Below, one piece after another: positions 1 through 9,518 of a DNA stretch of 64,000 nucleotides. The stretch's first letter is position 1; every line of letters starts with the position of its first letter. A program made the translations under genes and the position numbers. The notes under the pieces are model-generated. The model ran no database searches, was not told the DNA's origin, and saw only the letters and a list, made by a program, of their open reading frames with translations. The DNA is from Natronohydrobacter sp. (lineage in GTDB: Bacteria; Pseudomonadota; Alphaproteobacteria; Rhodobacterales; Rhodobacteraceae). The stretch covers positions 1 to 64,000 of the forward strand of contig JAFIEM010000007.1 of NCBI GenBank assembly GCA_020832555.1. Direction: 5' to 3'.

Positions 1-2
1 AT

Positions 3-1190
3 GTGGGCCGCCGCATGGGCTGGGCGGACGCCTTTGGCTGGCAGGAGGCCGCCGAAGTTTTTGCCGAACATGCAGCGCTTTCCGGTGTGGCGGGCGAGTT
101 GGGGCGCGATTTCGATATTTCGGGACTGGTGAGCGTTGACTATGACCAGCTTGAGCCGACCCGCTGGCCCGTCAGTGCGCGCAAGCAGGGCGGGCGCTTC
201 TTCGCCGAGGGTGGTTTCTTCACCCCGGATGCGCGCGCGCGGATGCTTCCGATCCTGCCGCGCATGCCGGTTGCGAAAACCGCGCCGCGCTATCCGTTTC
301 GCCTGAACACAGGCCGTATCCGTGACCAGTGGCATACGATGACGCGCTCAGGTCTTGCGCCACGGCTGAACCAGCATATTGCCGAGCCTTTCATCGAGAT
401 CAACCCGGATGACGCTACTGTTCTGGGTCTTGAGCCGGACACGCTGGCGCGCGTCACCAGTCCGCAAGGGCAGGCGATTCTGCGTGTCGCGATTACCGAC
501 CGGGTGCAGCGCGGACAGGTTTTTGCGCCGATGCACTGGACAGGCGAGAGCGCGCCCACGGGCCGGGTCGATGCGCTGGTCGCGGCGGTCACGGATCCAA
601 TCTCTGGGCAGCCCGAGAGCAAGGCCTCTGTCGTCGCCATCGCGCCGTTGGCCCCGGCCTGGTATGGGTTTGCGGTTTCGACGCAGCCCTTGACCCCGAA
701 AGCAGCCTATTGGGCGCGCGCCCGGACCGAAGGGGGATGGCGCTGCGAACTGGCGGGGATGGAGGCGCCCTCTCAGTGGGAAGCCTATGGGCGCGCGCTG
801 TTCAACCTGCCGGATGCCACTTGCCTGAGCGTCGAGGACCGTATCCGTGGCACCTATCGGCTGGCCTTCATGGACGGGCGGCGGGTGCTCGCGGCGCTGT
901 TTGCAGCACCTGATCCGGTGACGCTGGCGCGGGGGCATGTCGCCGCGCAGATCGGAACCGAGGGGGCGGGGCTGCTGGCCGGTCGGCCCGCGCAGGGCAT
1001 GGCCGATCCGGGGCCGACTATCTGCGCCTGCCTAAATGTGGGGAAGAACACGATCTGCACCGCGATTGCGACGCAGGGTCTGACCACGGTTGATCAGATC
1101 GGTGCGGCCTTGCAGGCGGGCACAAGCTGCGGATCGTGCAAGCCGGATCTGGCGGCGCTGCTGGCCATGCGGCTGGAGGCAGCGGAATGA
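3..1190 (+). CDS. nasA: Assimilatory nitrate reductase catalytic subunit, C-terminal part (5' truncated by window), with molybdopterin dinucleotide-binding and C-terminal BFD-like [2Fe-2S] domain
   Basis: RLNTGRIRDQWHTMTRSGLAPRLNQHIAEPFIEINPDDA is typical of the molybdopterin dinucleotide-binding domain; C-terminal CACLNVGKNTI...GTSCGSCKPDL is a BFD-like Cys motif; followed by cysG. Confidence 0.9.
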   Translation: MGRRMGWADAFGWQEAAEVFAEHAALSGVAGELGRDFDISGLVSVDYDQLEPTRWPVSARKQGGRFFAEGGFFTPDARARMLPILPRMPVAKTAPRYPFRLNTGRIRDQWHTMTRSGLAPRLNQHIAEPFIEINPDDATVLGLEPDTLARVTSPQGQAILRVAITDRVQRGQVFAPMHWTGESAPTGRVDALVAAVTDPISGQPESKASVVAIAPLAPAWYGFAVSTQPLTPKAAYWARARTEGGWRCELAGMEAPSQWEAYGRALFNLPDATCLSVEDRIRGTYRLAFMDGRRVLAALFAAPDPVTLARGHVAAQIGTEGAGLLAGRPAQGMADPGPTICACLNVGKNTICTAIATQGLTTVDQIGAALQAGTSCGSCKPDLAALLAMRLEAAE

Positions 1191-2143
1191 GCCTGGCACC
1201 CTATATTCACGCGATGGGACGCGGTCCGGGGCGGGCGCGCAATCTGGATGCGACCGAGGCCGAGGAGGCGATGCGCCTGATCCTGTCGGGCGGGGTGGAT
1301 CCGCATGCCATTGGCGCGCTGTTGATGTTGATGCGCTACCGGGGTGAGACGCCGGAAGAGATCGCTGGTTTCACCCGTGCTGCGCGTGCGGTTTTGCCCG
1401 TATTGCCGCAGGTCGATCTGGACTGGCCCAGCTATGCAGCCGGGCGCACGCGCGGGTTGCCGTGGTTCCTGCTGGCGGCGCGGTTGGTTGCGCAGACCGG
1501 CGCGCGGGTGTTGATCCATGGCTGGAATTCGCACCAGTCGGATGGGGCGGATGTGCGCTCTGCGCTGGCCCTGGCCGGGATTACGCGGGTGGAGAGTATT
1601 GACGCCGCAGGCCGTGTGCTGGACCGTGACGGTATCGCCTATCTGCCGCTGGAGCGTTTCGCACCGCGTCTGCTGGAATTGTTGCGCCTGCGCGAGGTTC
1701 TGGGGCTGCGGTCCTGCATCAACACGGTCTGCCGGATGCTGAACCCGGCGGCGGCCCCGGCGGCGGTGCAGGGGGTTTTCCATCCGCCCTATCTGGGGCT
1801 GCAACAGGCGGCGGGGGCGGTTCTGGGCCAGCCAAGATTGTGCATCCTGAAAGGGGGAGGGGGGGAGTTCGAGCGCAACCCGTCAAAGCAGGTGACATTG
1901 TTTCGTCTGACCGAGGCGCGGCCCTGCGAGACCCAGCTTGCCCCGATCCTGCCCGAGGTGCAGCGCTTGTCCGATCTGCCGCATCCGCCGCAAGCGCTGG
2001 CGGATCTGTGGTCCGGGCGCCTGCATGATCCATTCGCGCAGGCCATCGTGACCGGAACGGCGCAGGCGGCGCTCTTGGCACTGAGGTCGGGTGCGGATGC
2101 CAAGGCGCTCTGGACCGAACGCCCTTCTTCTCTCGCGGCCTGA
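1187..2143 (+). CDS. Glycosyltransferase family protein related to anthranilate phosphoribosyltransferase (YbiB-like)
   Basis: ATG overlaps the upstream stop; EAEEAMRLILSGGVDPHAIGALLMLMRYRGETPEEIAGFTRA and KGGGGEFERNPSK resemble the TrpD2/YbiB family; nitrate/siroheme context. Confidence 0.8.
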   Translation: MSLAPYIHAMGRGPGRARNLDATEAEEAMRLILSGGVDPHAIGALLMLMRYRGETPEEIAGFTRAARAVLPVLPQVDLDWPSYAAGRTRGLPWFLLAARLVAQTGARVLIHGWNSHQSDGADVRSALALAGITRVESIDAAGRVLDRDGIAYLPLERFAPRLLELLRLREVLGLRSCINTVCRMLNPAAAPAAVQGVFHPPYLGLQQAAGAVLGQPRLCILKGGGGEFERNPSKQVTLFRLTEARPCETQLAPILPEVQRLSDLPHPPQALADLWSGRLHDPFAQAIVTGTAQAALLALRSGADAKALWTERPSSLAA

Positions 2144-2157
2144 ACAGGAGCAGACTG

Positions 2158-3537
2158 ATGAAAACCTTTCCCATGTTTCTGCAGATGGCGGGTCGCCATG
2201 TCGTGATTGTCGGCGGAGGCGAACAGGCCGCGCAGAAAGCGCGGCTCATGCTGAAAACCGAGGCGCGGCTGGTTTTGGTGGCATCGGAGCTGGATGCGGA
2301 GCTTCAGGCGCTCGTGGCTGAGGGACGAGCGGAACAGGCCACGACGCTTTCCGTCGAGGTGTTTCGGGGGGCCGCGCTTGTTTTCGTCGCGACGGGCTGC
2401 GTGGGGCTGGATTATGCCGCGCATGCCTTGGCCAAGGAGGCAGGTGCTATGGTCAATGTGGTGGATCGGCCTGCGCTTTGTGATGCAACCACGCCCTCGA
2501 TTGTGGATCGTGACCCCGTGGTTGTTGCGATCTCGACCGAAGGCACCGCGCCCGTGCTTGCGCGCCAGATCCGGGCGCGGATCGAGACCCTGCTGGAGCC
2601 GTCGCTGGGGGAGCTTGCGGCGCTTGCAGGTCGGCTGCGCGGGCAGGTCAGCCGCCAGATCCCGCAGCGCGCGCGGCGGTTCTTCTGGGATTGGGTGTTC
2701 AATGGCGCACCGCGTCAGGCCATGGCGCGGGGGGCCGGGCGAGAGGCGTCGAGGCTGGTCAAGGCGCGGCTTGACAGGACCGGTGCTGAACCGCTGCAGG
2801 GGTCGATCGCGCTGGTGGGCGCCGGGCCGGGGGCGGCGGATCTGCTGACGCTGCGCGCGCTGCGCCTGCTGCAGGATGCCGATATCGTCTATTATGACCG
2901 TCTTGTGGACCCCGCCGTTCTGGAACTCGCCCGGCGCGATGCCGAGCGCGTCTTTGTCGGAAAGGAAGTGGGCGCGAATTCCTGGCCGCAGGATCGGATC
3001 AACGCGGTGATTGTTGCGGCGGCGCGTCAGGGCAAACGGGTTGTGCGGCTGAAATCGGGCGATCCCGGTGTCTTTGGGCGTGTCACAGAGGAACTGGAGG
3101 TTGCGCGTGCGGCGGGTATCGCGGTCGAGATCGTGCCCGGGGTGACTGCCGCGAGTGCGGCGGCGGCGAGTCTGGGGCGTGGGCTGACCGAGCGGGGCCA
3201 GACGGACCGGCTGCTTTTGGCGACAGCGACCTGCAAACCGGGCGATCCCGAACCCGATTGGGCACGGATGCTGCAACCCGGCACAACATTGGCGGTTTAT
3301 ATGGGGGTCAAGAAGGCAGCCGCGATTGTGGGCCGGATGAGGGAGGCGGGGATCCCCATGCAGATCGAGACCGAGATTGTTGCCAATGCATCAACCGCGC
3401 AGGAGCGAGTCATCCGTTGCCTGCTTGCGGATCTGCCCGAAGCACTTGATCAGGCGCAGGTCACGAATCCTGCAATCATTTTCCTGCGCTGGCCAAAGCG
3501 CCTGTCGGGTAGGGCAATGGCTATCGCTGCGGCATAG
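2158..3537 (+). CDS. cysG: Siroheme synthase (precorrin-2 dehydrogenase/ferrochelatase plus uroporphyrinogen-III C-methyltransferase)
   Basis: N-terminal MFLQMAGRHVVIVGGGEQAAQKARLML; C-terminal VGAGPGAADLLTLRALRLLQDADIVYYDRLV...PGVTAASAAAA...GRGLTERG. Confidence 0.93.
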   Translation: MKTFPMFLQMAGRHVVIVGGGEQAAQKARLMLKTEARLVLVASELDAELQALVAEGRAEQATTLSVEVFRGAALVFVATGCVGLDYAAHALAKEAGAMVNVVDRPALCDATTPSIVDRDPVVVAISTEGTAPVLARQIRARIETLLEPSLGELAALAGRLRGQVSRQIPQRARRFFWDWVFNGAPRQAMARGAGREASRLVKARLDRTGAEPLQGSIALVGAGPGAADLLTLRALRLLQDADIVYYDRLVDPAVLELARRDAERVFVGKEVGANSWPQDRINAVIVAAARQGKRVVRLKSGDPGVFGRVTEELEVARAAGIAVEIVPGVTAASAAAASLGRGLTERGQTDRLLLATATCKPGDPEPDWARMLQPGTTLAVYMGVKKAAAIVGRMREAGIPMQIETEIVANASTAQERVIRCLLADLPEALDQAQVTNPAIIFLRWPKRLSGRAMAIAAA

Positions 3538-3566
3538 CGCCTTTGGCGCATGGACAGGATCTGCGG

Positions 3567-5411
3567 CTATTCCAGCAACCCGAAGCGGTGCATCTTGTTG
3601 TAAAGAGTCTTGCGTGAAATCCCGAGATAGGCTGCGGTATCACCGCGCCGGAAACGGTTCTTGCGCAAGGCGTCCAGCAACCAGTCCCGTTCTGTGACCG
3701 GCTGGTAGCTGTGCTCTGACATATCCGGCATGTCGGCGGTTCTGTGGCCAATCGCCGAAGAAATCTGCGCCGAGCCGATCGTCATATGTTCCGCTTCAAG
3801 TGCTGCGCGGTCGATCACCGAGCGCAGTTCCGGTATGTTTCCCGGCCAGGGATGGGCCAGAAGCAGGCGGTAGCCATCTGCGGAAATCTGCTGCCCGCGC
3901 CCCGCCATTCCCAGACGATGCCGGGCGAGGGCGGGAACGTCTTCGGGGCGTTCGCGCAAGGGGGGAATCTCGACCCTGCCGGCCTGAAATCTGCGGGACA
4001 GGGCCGGGATCAGCCCGGTTCCAAGGTCAGCGCCGATCTGGCAGACCAGAACCAGACGGGCATTGCTCTCTGCCCGGAGCGCGCCTCGCGGCGGGTCATC
4101 TGCCATGAGGGCATCGTCTTCGAGCCAGTCTGCCAGCCGCCGTTGCAGGTCGGGCGACAGGGTTTCGGCATTTTCGATGACAACGGTGCTGCCGGGTCTG
4201 GCCAGAAAGCCCTGACGCCGCGTGCCATCGCCAAAAAGGGCGATTTCGGGCTGTGCGTCGGCGCTACCCGCGCGCAGCGTCAGAAGCGGGCCCTCGCGCC
4301 GTGACAATGGATGCAGCGCGCGGGCAAGTGTCGTGCGCCCAAGTCCGGCTTCGCCGCATATCTTTACGGGAATCCGGGTGGCCGCCAGCCGGGTGATCTG
4401 TTCCAGCACCGAGATCACGAATTCCGATTGCCCGACAACGCCGCCGATCCGGGCCGTGCGCGCCAGTTCGCGCGACTGCACGGTATTCGCCTGTTTGAGC
4501 AGGCCAAACGCCTTGAAGGCCGAGGTGCGTTCGGTGACAGACATTTCCAGCGGCATGCGGTCCAGCGTCGAGCCCCCCACATACCCGTCGGCGCGCGCCT
4601 CGTCGCAGACGCGGAACATGTCATCGGGGCTGATGATGGGGCCGCCTTCGACGAAACAGAGCATGTCGGGTGCCTTGCTTCGGACCTGAGTGAAAATCCG
4701 GCGCGCGCGGTCTGCGGCCTCGGCAATGGTGAAGCTCTGGGCCACGGCCTGCACCCCGCCTGCATTCCAGCCGAAATTCAGGCAGATCATGTCCACTCTG
4801 GTCGCGATAAGCTGTGCGATTTCGGCGCGGGTCTTGGCATAGCCGAAAGTCATCAGTCCGGCTGCGCGCGCCAGTGCCAGCATCCGGGCTTCACGGGCGA
4901 AACCGAGACCGGCCTCTTCCAGCCGCAGGCGGAACTGGCCATCGAAATGGATCGCTGAGGGGAAATTCGTGATCCCCTGATAGCCGGTCTCACAGACCTG
5001 CGCCACGATCTGTTCCGGGCTGGTCGCCGGATCGAAACAGCAGGCGCCGAACAGCACCGGCACATCCACGCGGTCCAGAATTTCGCGGCGCGCAAAGCCA
5101 TCCGTGAACTGGTTGGAATTGTTCAGCGGCAAGAGTGCGGCCAGCGAGGCCGCGCCCATGACCCGGAAACGCCCGGCATTCAGCGCGAGCAGAAAATCCG
5201 CCCCACCGCGCACGGCGGCTTCTGCGGTCATTCCGACCCCGATCGCCCCACCGACAAGCAGGCTTGCATTGCCCGCTGTCCTTTTGCGCAGAAGCTCTTG
5301 AAGTGCTGCGGACTGCGCTTGAGGTGCGGCTGTGATTCCGTCTGGATCATGCATATCGGACGAGTCCATCAGCGCAGGCGCGGGCGGGATCCAGTTCGTG
5401 GCCATATTCAA
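3567..5411 (-). CDS. Regulator: PEP_hydrolase/Tm-1-like TIM barrel, NtrC-type AAA+ domain, Fis-type HTH
   Basis: N-terminal GGADFLLALNAGRFRVMG...GITNFPSAIHFDG...MICLNFGWNAGG...GGSTLDRMPLE; AAA+ Walker A CGEAGLGRTTLARALH; C-terminal LLDALRKNRFRRGDTAAYLGISRKTLYNKMHRFGL. Start may be internal (about 5354-5411). Confidence 0.85.
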   Translation of the reverse strand: MNMATNWIPPAPALMDSSDMHDPDGITAAPQAQSAALQELLRKRTAGNASLLVGGAIGVGMTAEAAVRGGADFLLALNAGRFRVMGAASLAALLPLNNSNQFTDGFARREILDRVDVPVLFGACCFDPATSPEQIVAQVCETGYQGITNFPSAIHFDGQFRLRLEEAGLGFAREARMLALARAAGLMTFGYAKTRAEIAQLIATRVDMICLNFGWNAGGVQAVAQSFTIAEAADRARRIFTQVRSKAPDMLCFVEGGPIISPDDMFRVCDEARADGYVGGSTLDRMPLEMSVTERTSAFKAFGLLKQANTVQSRELARTARIGGVVGQSEFVISVLEQITRLAATRIPVKICGEAGLGRTTLARALHPLSRREGPLLTLRAGSADAQPEIALFGDGTRRQGFLARPGSTVVIENAETLSPDLQRRLADWLEDDALMADDPPRGALRAESNARLVLVCQIGADLGTGLIPALSRRFQAGRVEIPPLRERPEDVPALARHRLGMAGRGQQISADGYRLLLAHPWPGNIPELRSVIDRAALEAEHMTIGSAQISSAIGHRTADMPDMSEHSYQPVTERDWLLDALRKNRFRRGDTAAYLGISRKTLYNKMHRFGLLE

Positions 5412-6060
5412 CAGGGCAGAAGAGGCGCAGGGATGCCGGAGTTCGCGCGCGCAGGGCTGTCAATGTCGCTGCGGCTTTCTGCCCGGCGCTGGCGCGGTTA
5501 CGCCAATCTGTTGACGGCGGACCGGGATGGATCACCAGATCACGGAGCCCCCGTTCCATCAGACGTATTGCATTCTCGGTCGAGGTCGCAAATCCAACCA
5601 CGGAAAACCCCTGTTGGCTGAACTGCTGCAAGATCTCTGCTTCCCGCTCTACGCCCAGATCGGCGCTTTCGAATCCGCGCGCGGCTGTGCCATCGACCAC
5701 CTGAATGGTCGGAAAATTCGTGACCGCCGTGATATTTGCGGATTTCAGCAGCCGTGTGACATCGCGCAGCCGCAAGAATGGATCGACGCAAAGCAGCGCC
5801 GCGATCTGCGCGCAAGCGGCTGTTTCCGGCAGCGCGTTGCCCCTGGTTTCGCCGCTCAGGGCAGAGAACAATGCGCCGTTGATGTCGAGGACGGGCAGGA
5901 TCGACAAGAGATCGCGCTGTGCGACCGGCAGTCTGTCCAGCCAGGGCGCGAAGATTTGTAAGGGCCGGGAATCGTCGCCAGCGGTTGCGCTGTCGCGACC
6001 TGCCCGGATCAGCAAATCCGGCAGGCGGTCTGCCGGGTTTTTGGGGTCGACGTTACTCAT
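5347..6060 (-). CDS. PEP_hydrolase-family TIM-barrel protein, divergent and probably non-canonical
   Basis: ILPVLDINGALFSALSG...ITAVTNFPTIQVVDG...LGVEREAEILQQFSQQGFSVVGFATSTENAIRLMERGLRDLVIHPG parallels the other TIM-barrel genes; overlaps the downstream regulator gene. Confidence 0.7.
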   Translation of the reverse strand: MSNVDPKNPADRLPDLLIRAGRDSATAGDDSRPLQIFAPWLDRLPVAQRDLLSILPVLDINGALFSALSGETRGNALPETAACAQIAALLCVDPFLRLRDVTRLLKSANITAVTNFPTIQVVDGTAARGFESADLGVEREAEILQQFSQQGFSVVGFATSTENAIRLMERGLRDLVIHPGPPSTDWRNRASAGQKAAATLTALRARTPASLRLFCPVEYGHELDPARACADGLVRYA

Positions 6061-6188
6061 TTTTACCCAATATCTGCCGGAATTGGCTGTGGCAAGCACC
6101 CATTCATCTGGTCAATATTGAGGAATAAAGACGCCGCCACCGTGTGGGAGGCCCCTTGGGGTTCGCGGGGCGTGCCGAGGAGGAAAAC

Positions 6189-7082
6189 GTGTCTCTGCAA
6201 TTCATTCTGACCGTCACCCTCAACGGGCTGACGCTGGCATCGCTTTACTTTATCGTCGCCAGTGGCTTTTCGTTGATCTTTGGGCTGATGCGCACTGTCA
6301 ACATGGCGCATGGGTCGCTTTACATGGTCGGCGCCTATGTTGGCTTCGCTGTCTATGATCCGCTTTATGCTTCTGATGTCTGGGCATCACACGCCTGGCT
6401 GATCGGTATTGCCGCAGGTATTCTGGCCGCAGCGCTTGTGGGACTGTTCATGCAAGTGGCGCTGCTGGGCTGGATGCAGGGGCAAGAGCTGCGTCAGGCG
6501 CTGGTCACGATTGGCCTGTCGATCATCATTGCCGATCAGCTTCTGGCCCTGTTCGGTGGCAATCCGTTCCGCTTCTTCACGCCGGAACTGCTGTTTGGTC
6601 CGACCGAACTGCCGGTGATCGGGCGCTATCCGATATTCCGGCTGTTTCAGGTGGTTCTTGCGGTTGCTGTGGGCATCGGGCTGTGGCTTTTGCTGAACAA
6701 GACCAAGCTGGGAATTGTCGTGCGCGCAGGTGTCGATGACCGGCAGATGCTGGCCGCCTGCGGGGTCAATGTGCCCTTGGTCGCGGCCACGGTCTTTGCG
6801 CTTGGTGCGGGTCTGGCGGGGCTGGGTGGCGTGATCGGGGCCACGGCGCAGCCAATGGCACTGGGTGTCGATGCGCGCTTCCTGCTGATGTCGCTGGTCG
6901 TGGTGATCGTGGGCGGCATGGGGTCGATTGGCGGTACGGCGCTTGGCGCTTTGCTGATCGGACTGGCTGAACAATGGGGGCAGGTGCTGTTTCCGACCTA
7001 CTCGGTGATCCTGACTTTCGTGATCATGGCGACGGTGCTTGCTGTCTGGCCGCAGGGCTTGCTGGGAAGGAAGCCGACATGA
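6189..7082 (+). CDS. Branched-chain amino acid-type ABC transporter permease (LivH family)
   Basis: TLASLYFIVASGFSLIFGLMRTVNMAHGSLYMVGAYVGF...GGMGSIGGTALGALLIGL; GTG start. Confidence 0.92.
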   Translation: MSLQFILTVTLNGLTLASLYFIVASGFSLIFGLMRTVNMAHGSLYMVGAYVGFAVYDPLYASDVWASHAWLIGIAAGILAAALVGLFMQVALLGWMQGQELRQALVTIGLSIIIADQLLALFGGNPFRFFTPELLFGPTELPVIGRYPIFRLFQVVLAVAVGIGLWLLLNKTKLGIVVRAGVDDRQMLAACGVNVPLVAATVFALGAGLAGLGGVIGATAQPMALGVDARFLLMSLVVVIVGGMGSIGGTALGALLIGLAEQWGQVLFPTYSVILTFVIMATVLAVWPQGLLGRKPT

Positions 7083-8086
7083 TCATGATGACCTCTCGCC
7101 AATGGCTGGCAACTGCTGCCGGTGTTGTGATCCTGCTGTCGCTGCCGCTGTTTCTGCCGAATTTCTGGCTGGTGAATATCTTCGGTCGGGCCATGGTTTA
7201 CGGCGTTGTTGCGCTGTCGCTGACCTTTCTGGCGCATTATGGCGGCTTCGTGTCGCTGGCGCAGACCATGGTTGCGGGGGTTGCAGGCTATGCGGTTGCG
7301 ATGATGGCCCCGACGGCCATTCCGCTGGGGCCGCTGGCGATGCCGTATTTTGCCGCCATTCCGCTGGCCCTGCTTGCGGCAACGGTTGCCGGTGCCATCG
7401 TCGGAATGATCGCGGTCAATACCCGCGAGATCTATCTGCTTATGATCACGCTGGCGCTGGCCGTGGGCTTAAGCCTGTTTGCGCAATCCAACATTACCTG
7501 GTTCCGGGGCTATGAGGGGATCCGCAACATCATCGGCCCCGAGGTCATGGGGCTGCCCTTCCGCACGCCACTTGTATTCTACTATGTGGCTCTGGGTGTC
7601 GCCGTGTCGATGTTCCTGCTGGTGCTCTATGTCGTGCGCACGCCCTTCGGGCTGGTCCTGCAGGCGATCCGCGATTCTGACCGGCGGGCTGCGGCCATTG
7701 GCTATTATGTCGGGCTGCACCGGATCGCCTCTTTCGCGCTGGCAGGTTTCATTGCGGGCTGGGGCGGGGTGCTGATCACCTTCTACAATATCGGGATCAC
7801 GCCCAGTTCCATCGGGCTATGGGCCACGGTTGCCGTGCTGATCATGGCTGTGATCGGAGGATTGGGTCATCCGCTGGGCGCGTTCATCGGCGCGCTGATC
7901 TACACAGTGATGGATACTTTCGCCTCGTCGATCATCGGGCATGACCGGTTCAACACGCTGATCGGGTTGGTGTTTCTGGCAATTGTCCTTTTGTCGCCGG
8001 ATGGCGTCTGGGGTCTGGGCAAGCGGCTTTCCACAGCGCTGGGGAAAAGACCGCAGGTGAACGCGGACAGGGAGACATCTCTCTGA
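7079..8086 (+). CDS. Branched-chain amino acid-type ABC transporter permease (LivM family)
   Basis: ATGA overlap with LivH; LSLTFLAHYGGFVSLAQTMVAGVAGYA...VRTPFGLVLQAIRDSDRRAAAIGYYV. Confidence 0.92.
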   Translation: MIMMTSRQWLATAAGVVILLSLPLFLPNFWLVNIFGRAMVYGVVALSLTFLAHYGGFVSLAQTMVAGVAGYAVAMMAPTAIPLGPLAMPYFAAIPLALLAATVAGAIVGMIAVNTREIYLLMITLALAVGLSLFAQSNITWFRGYEGIRNIIGPEVMGLPFRTPLVFYYVALGVAVSMFLLVLYVVRTPFGLVLQAIRDSDRRAAAIGYYVGLHRIASFALAGFIAGWGGVLITFYNIGITPSSIGLWATVAVLIMAVIGGLGHPLGAFIGALIYTVMDTFASSIIGHDRFNTLIGLVFLAIVLLSPDGVWGLGKRLSTALGKRPQVNADRETSL

Positions 8087-8191
8087 TCTGACGGGCGGCA
8101 CTGCGACCCGACCGCCTGTCCTGCTGATCAAAGGGTCCGAGATATCTTTGCCGGGAGGAGGAAACCCGGCGCAACACGGAGGAGACCACTA

Positions 8192-9457
8192 ATGTTGATT
8201 TCTCGCAGGAATACAGTCGCCTGGGCGATGGGCACGGTTGCGGCGATGTTTGCCGTCACGGGTGCCCTGGCGCAGGATGGCCCGATCCGCATCGGGTCGA
8301 TCACCACGCTGGAAGGCCCCTTTGCGACCGGTGGCCAGGACGCCTATCGCGCGATGGAAATGGCTTTCGAGGCCATCGACTACACGATTGGCGGGCGGCA
8401 GATCGAATGGATCCGGGAATCCTCGAACGCAACGCCCGATGTGGCACTGGCACGCGCGCGCAAACTGATCGAGCAGGACGAGGTCGATATCATCATCGGC
8501 CCGCTTTCGGGGGCAGAGGGCATTGCGCTGCGCGACTATTCGCGCACGCTGGAAGGCAAGACCATCGTCAACGGCTCGTCGGGGGCGGCGGATACCACGC
8601 TGCGAGATCCCTCGCCGAATTTCTTCCGCTTCAACACGGAAGGCACGCAATGGATGGCCGGTCTGGGCACCTATGCCTATGAAGAGATGGGGTCGCGCCA
8701 TGTGGCCCTTGTGGCCGCAGATTATGCTTTTCCCTATGCGCAGGTGTTCGGATTCATGCATGAATATTGCGAATTGGGCGGGGCTGTGACCAAGCTCTGG
8801 TCGCCACTGAACACGACCGACTTCTCGTCGATCATCGCGCAATTCCCTTCCGATGTGGATGCAGTGGTTCTGATTCAGGGCGGAACAGACGCGCTGGCCT
8901 TCCTGACGCAATATGCCGAAGTTGGTGGCGATCTGCCGATCATTGGCGGCTCGATCACGGCAGACCAGACGCTGCTTTCGGCGCGCGGCCCGCATCAGAG
9001 CCTGATGGAAGGCATGGTGGCCGCAGGTCCGATTGCCGATCTGAACGAAGATCCGAACTGGCAGGATTTCGTTGCGCGCTATCGCGAGCGCTGGGGATCT
9101 GAAGGGTTCGACTCGCCTTCGATCCATGCGGTGAATTACTACACCAACACCATTGCCGTGATTCAGGCGCTGGAGGAAGTGGGTGGCGATCTGTCCGACA
9201 ATCAGGCTGCATTCCAGGCGGCACTGGCTGCGGCTGAGTTCACGGCACCCACAGGCGCGAATGTCGCCCTTGACCACAACAGGCAGGCCATTTCGGATAT
9301 CTTCCTGACCCGCATCGTCAATGACGGTGGCACCATGCGGACCGAAGCCTTCGGCCGGACCCCGAATGTCAGCCAGACACTCGGGATGGATCAGGACGCA
9401 TTCATGGCGCTCGGCTCGCCCTCGCGCGACAATCCCGACTGCCCGCCCGCGCGCTGA
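8192..9457 (+). CDS. Liv-type ABC transporter substrate-binding protein
   Basis: Signal peptide, then IRIGSITTLEGPFATGGQDAYRAMEMAFEAIDYTIGGRQIEWI; ARKLIEQDEVDIIIGPLSG. Confidence 0.92.
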   Translation: MLISRRNTVAWAMGTVAAMFAVTGALAQDGPIRIGSITTLEGPFATGGQDAYRAMEMAFEAIDYTIGGRQIEWIRESSNATPDVALARARKLIEQDEVDIIIGPLSGAEGIALRDYSRTLEGKTIVNGSSGAADTTLRDPSPNFFRFNTEGTQWMAGLGTYAYEEMGSRHVALVAADYAFPYAQVFGFMHEYCELGGAVTKLWSPLNTTDFSSIIAQFPSDVDAVVLIQGGTDALAFLTQYAEVGGDLPIIGGSITADQTLLSARGPHQSLMEGMVAAGPIADLNEDPNWQDFVARYRERWGSEGFDSPSIHAVNYYTNTIAVIQALEEVGGDLSDNQAAFQAALAAAEFTAPTGANVALDHNRQAISDIFLTRIVNDGGTMRTEAFGRTPNVSQTLGMDQDAFMALGSPSRDNPDCPPAR

Positions 9458-9518
9458 TCGGACCATGCCTGCCCCCGGTGAACGGATCGGGGGCAGGCCA
9501 CTCAAGACAGGAATTCTG

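Noticed and set aside
1789-3276. 495-aa minus-strand ORF opposite cysG
   Set aside because: Antisense shadow ORF in high-GC DNA; low-complexity His/Arg/Pro-rich translation, no family motif, while the plus strand encodes clear CysG
8189-9505. 438-aa minus-strand ORF opposite the Liv binding protein
   Set aside because: Shadow ORF; the plus strand has a signal peptide and family motifs
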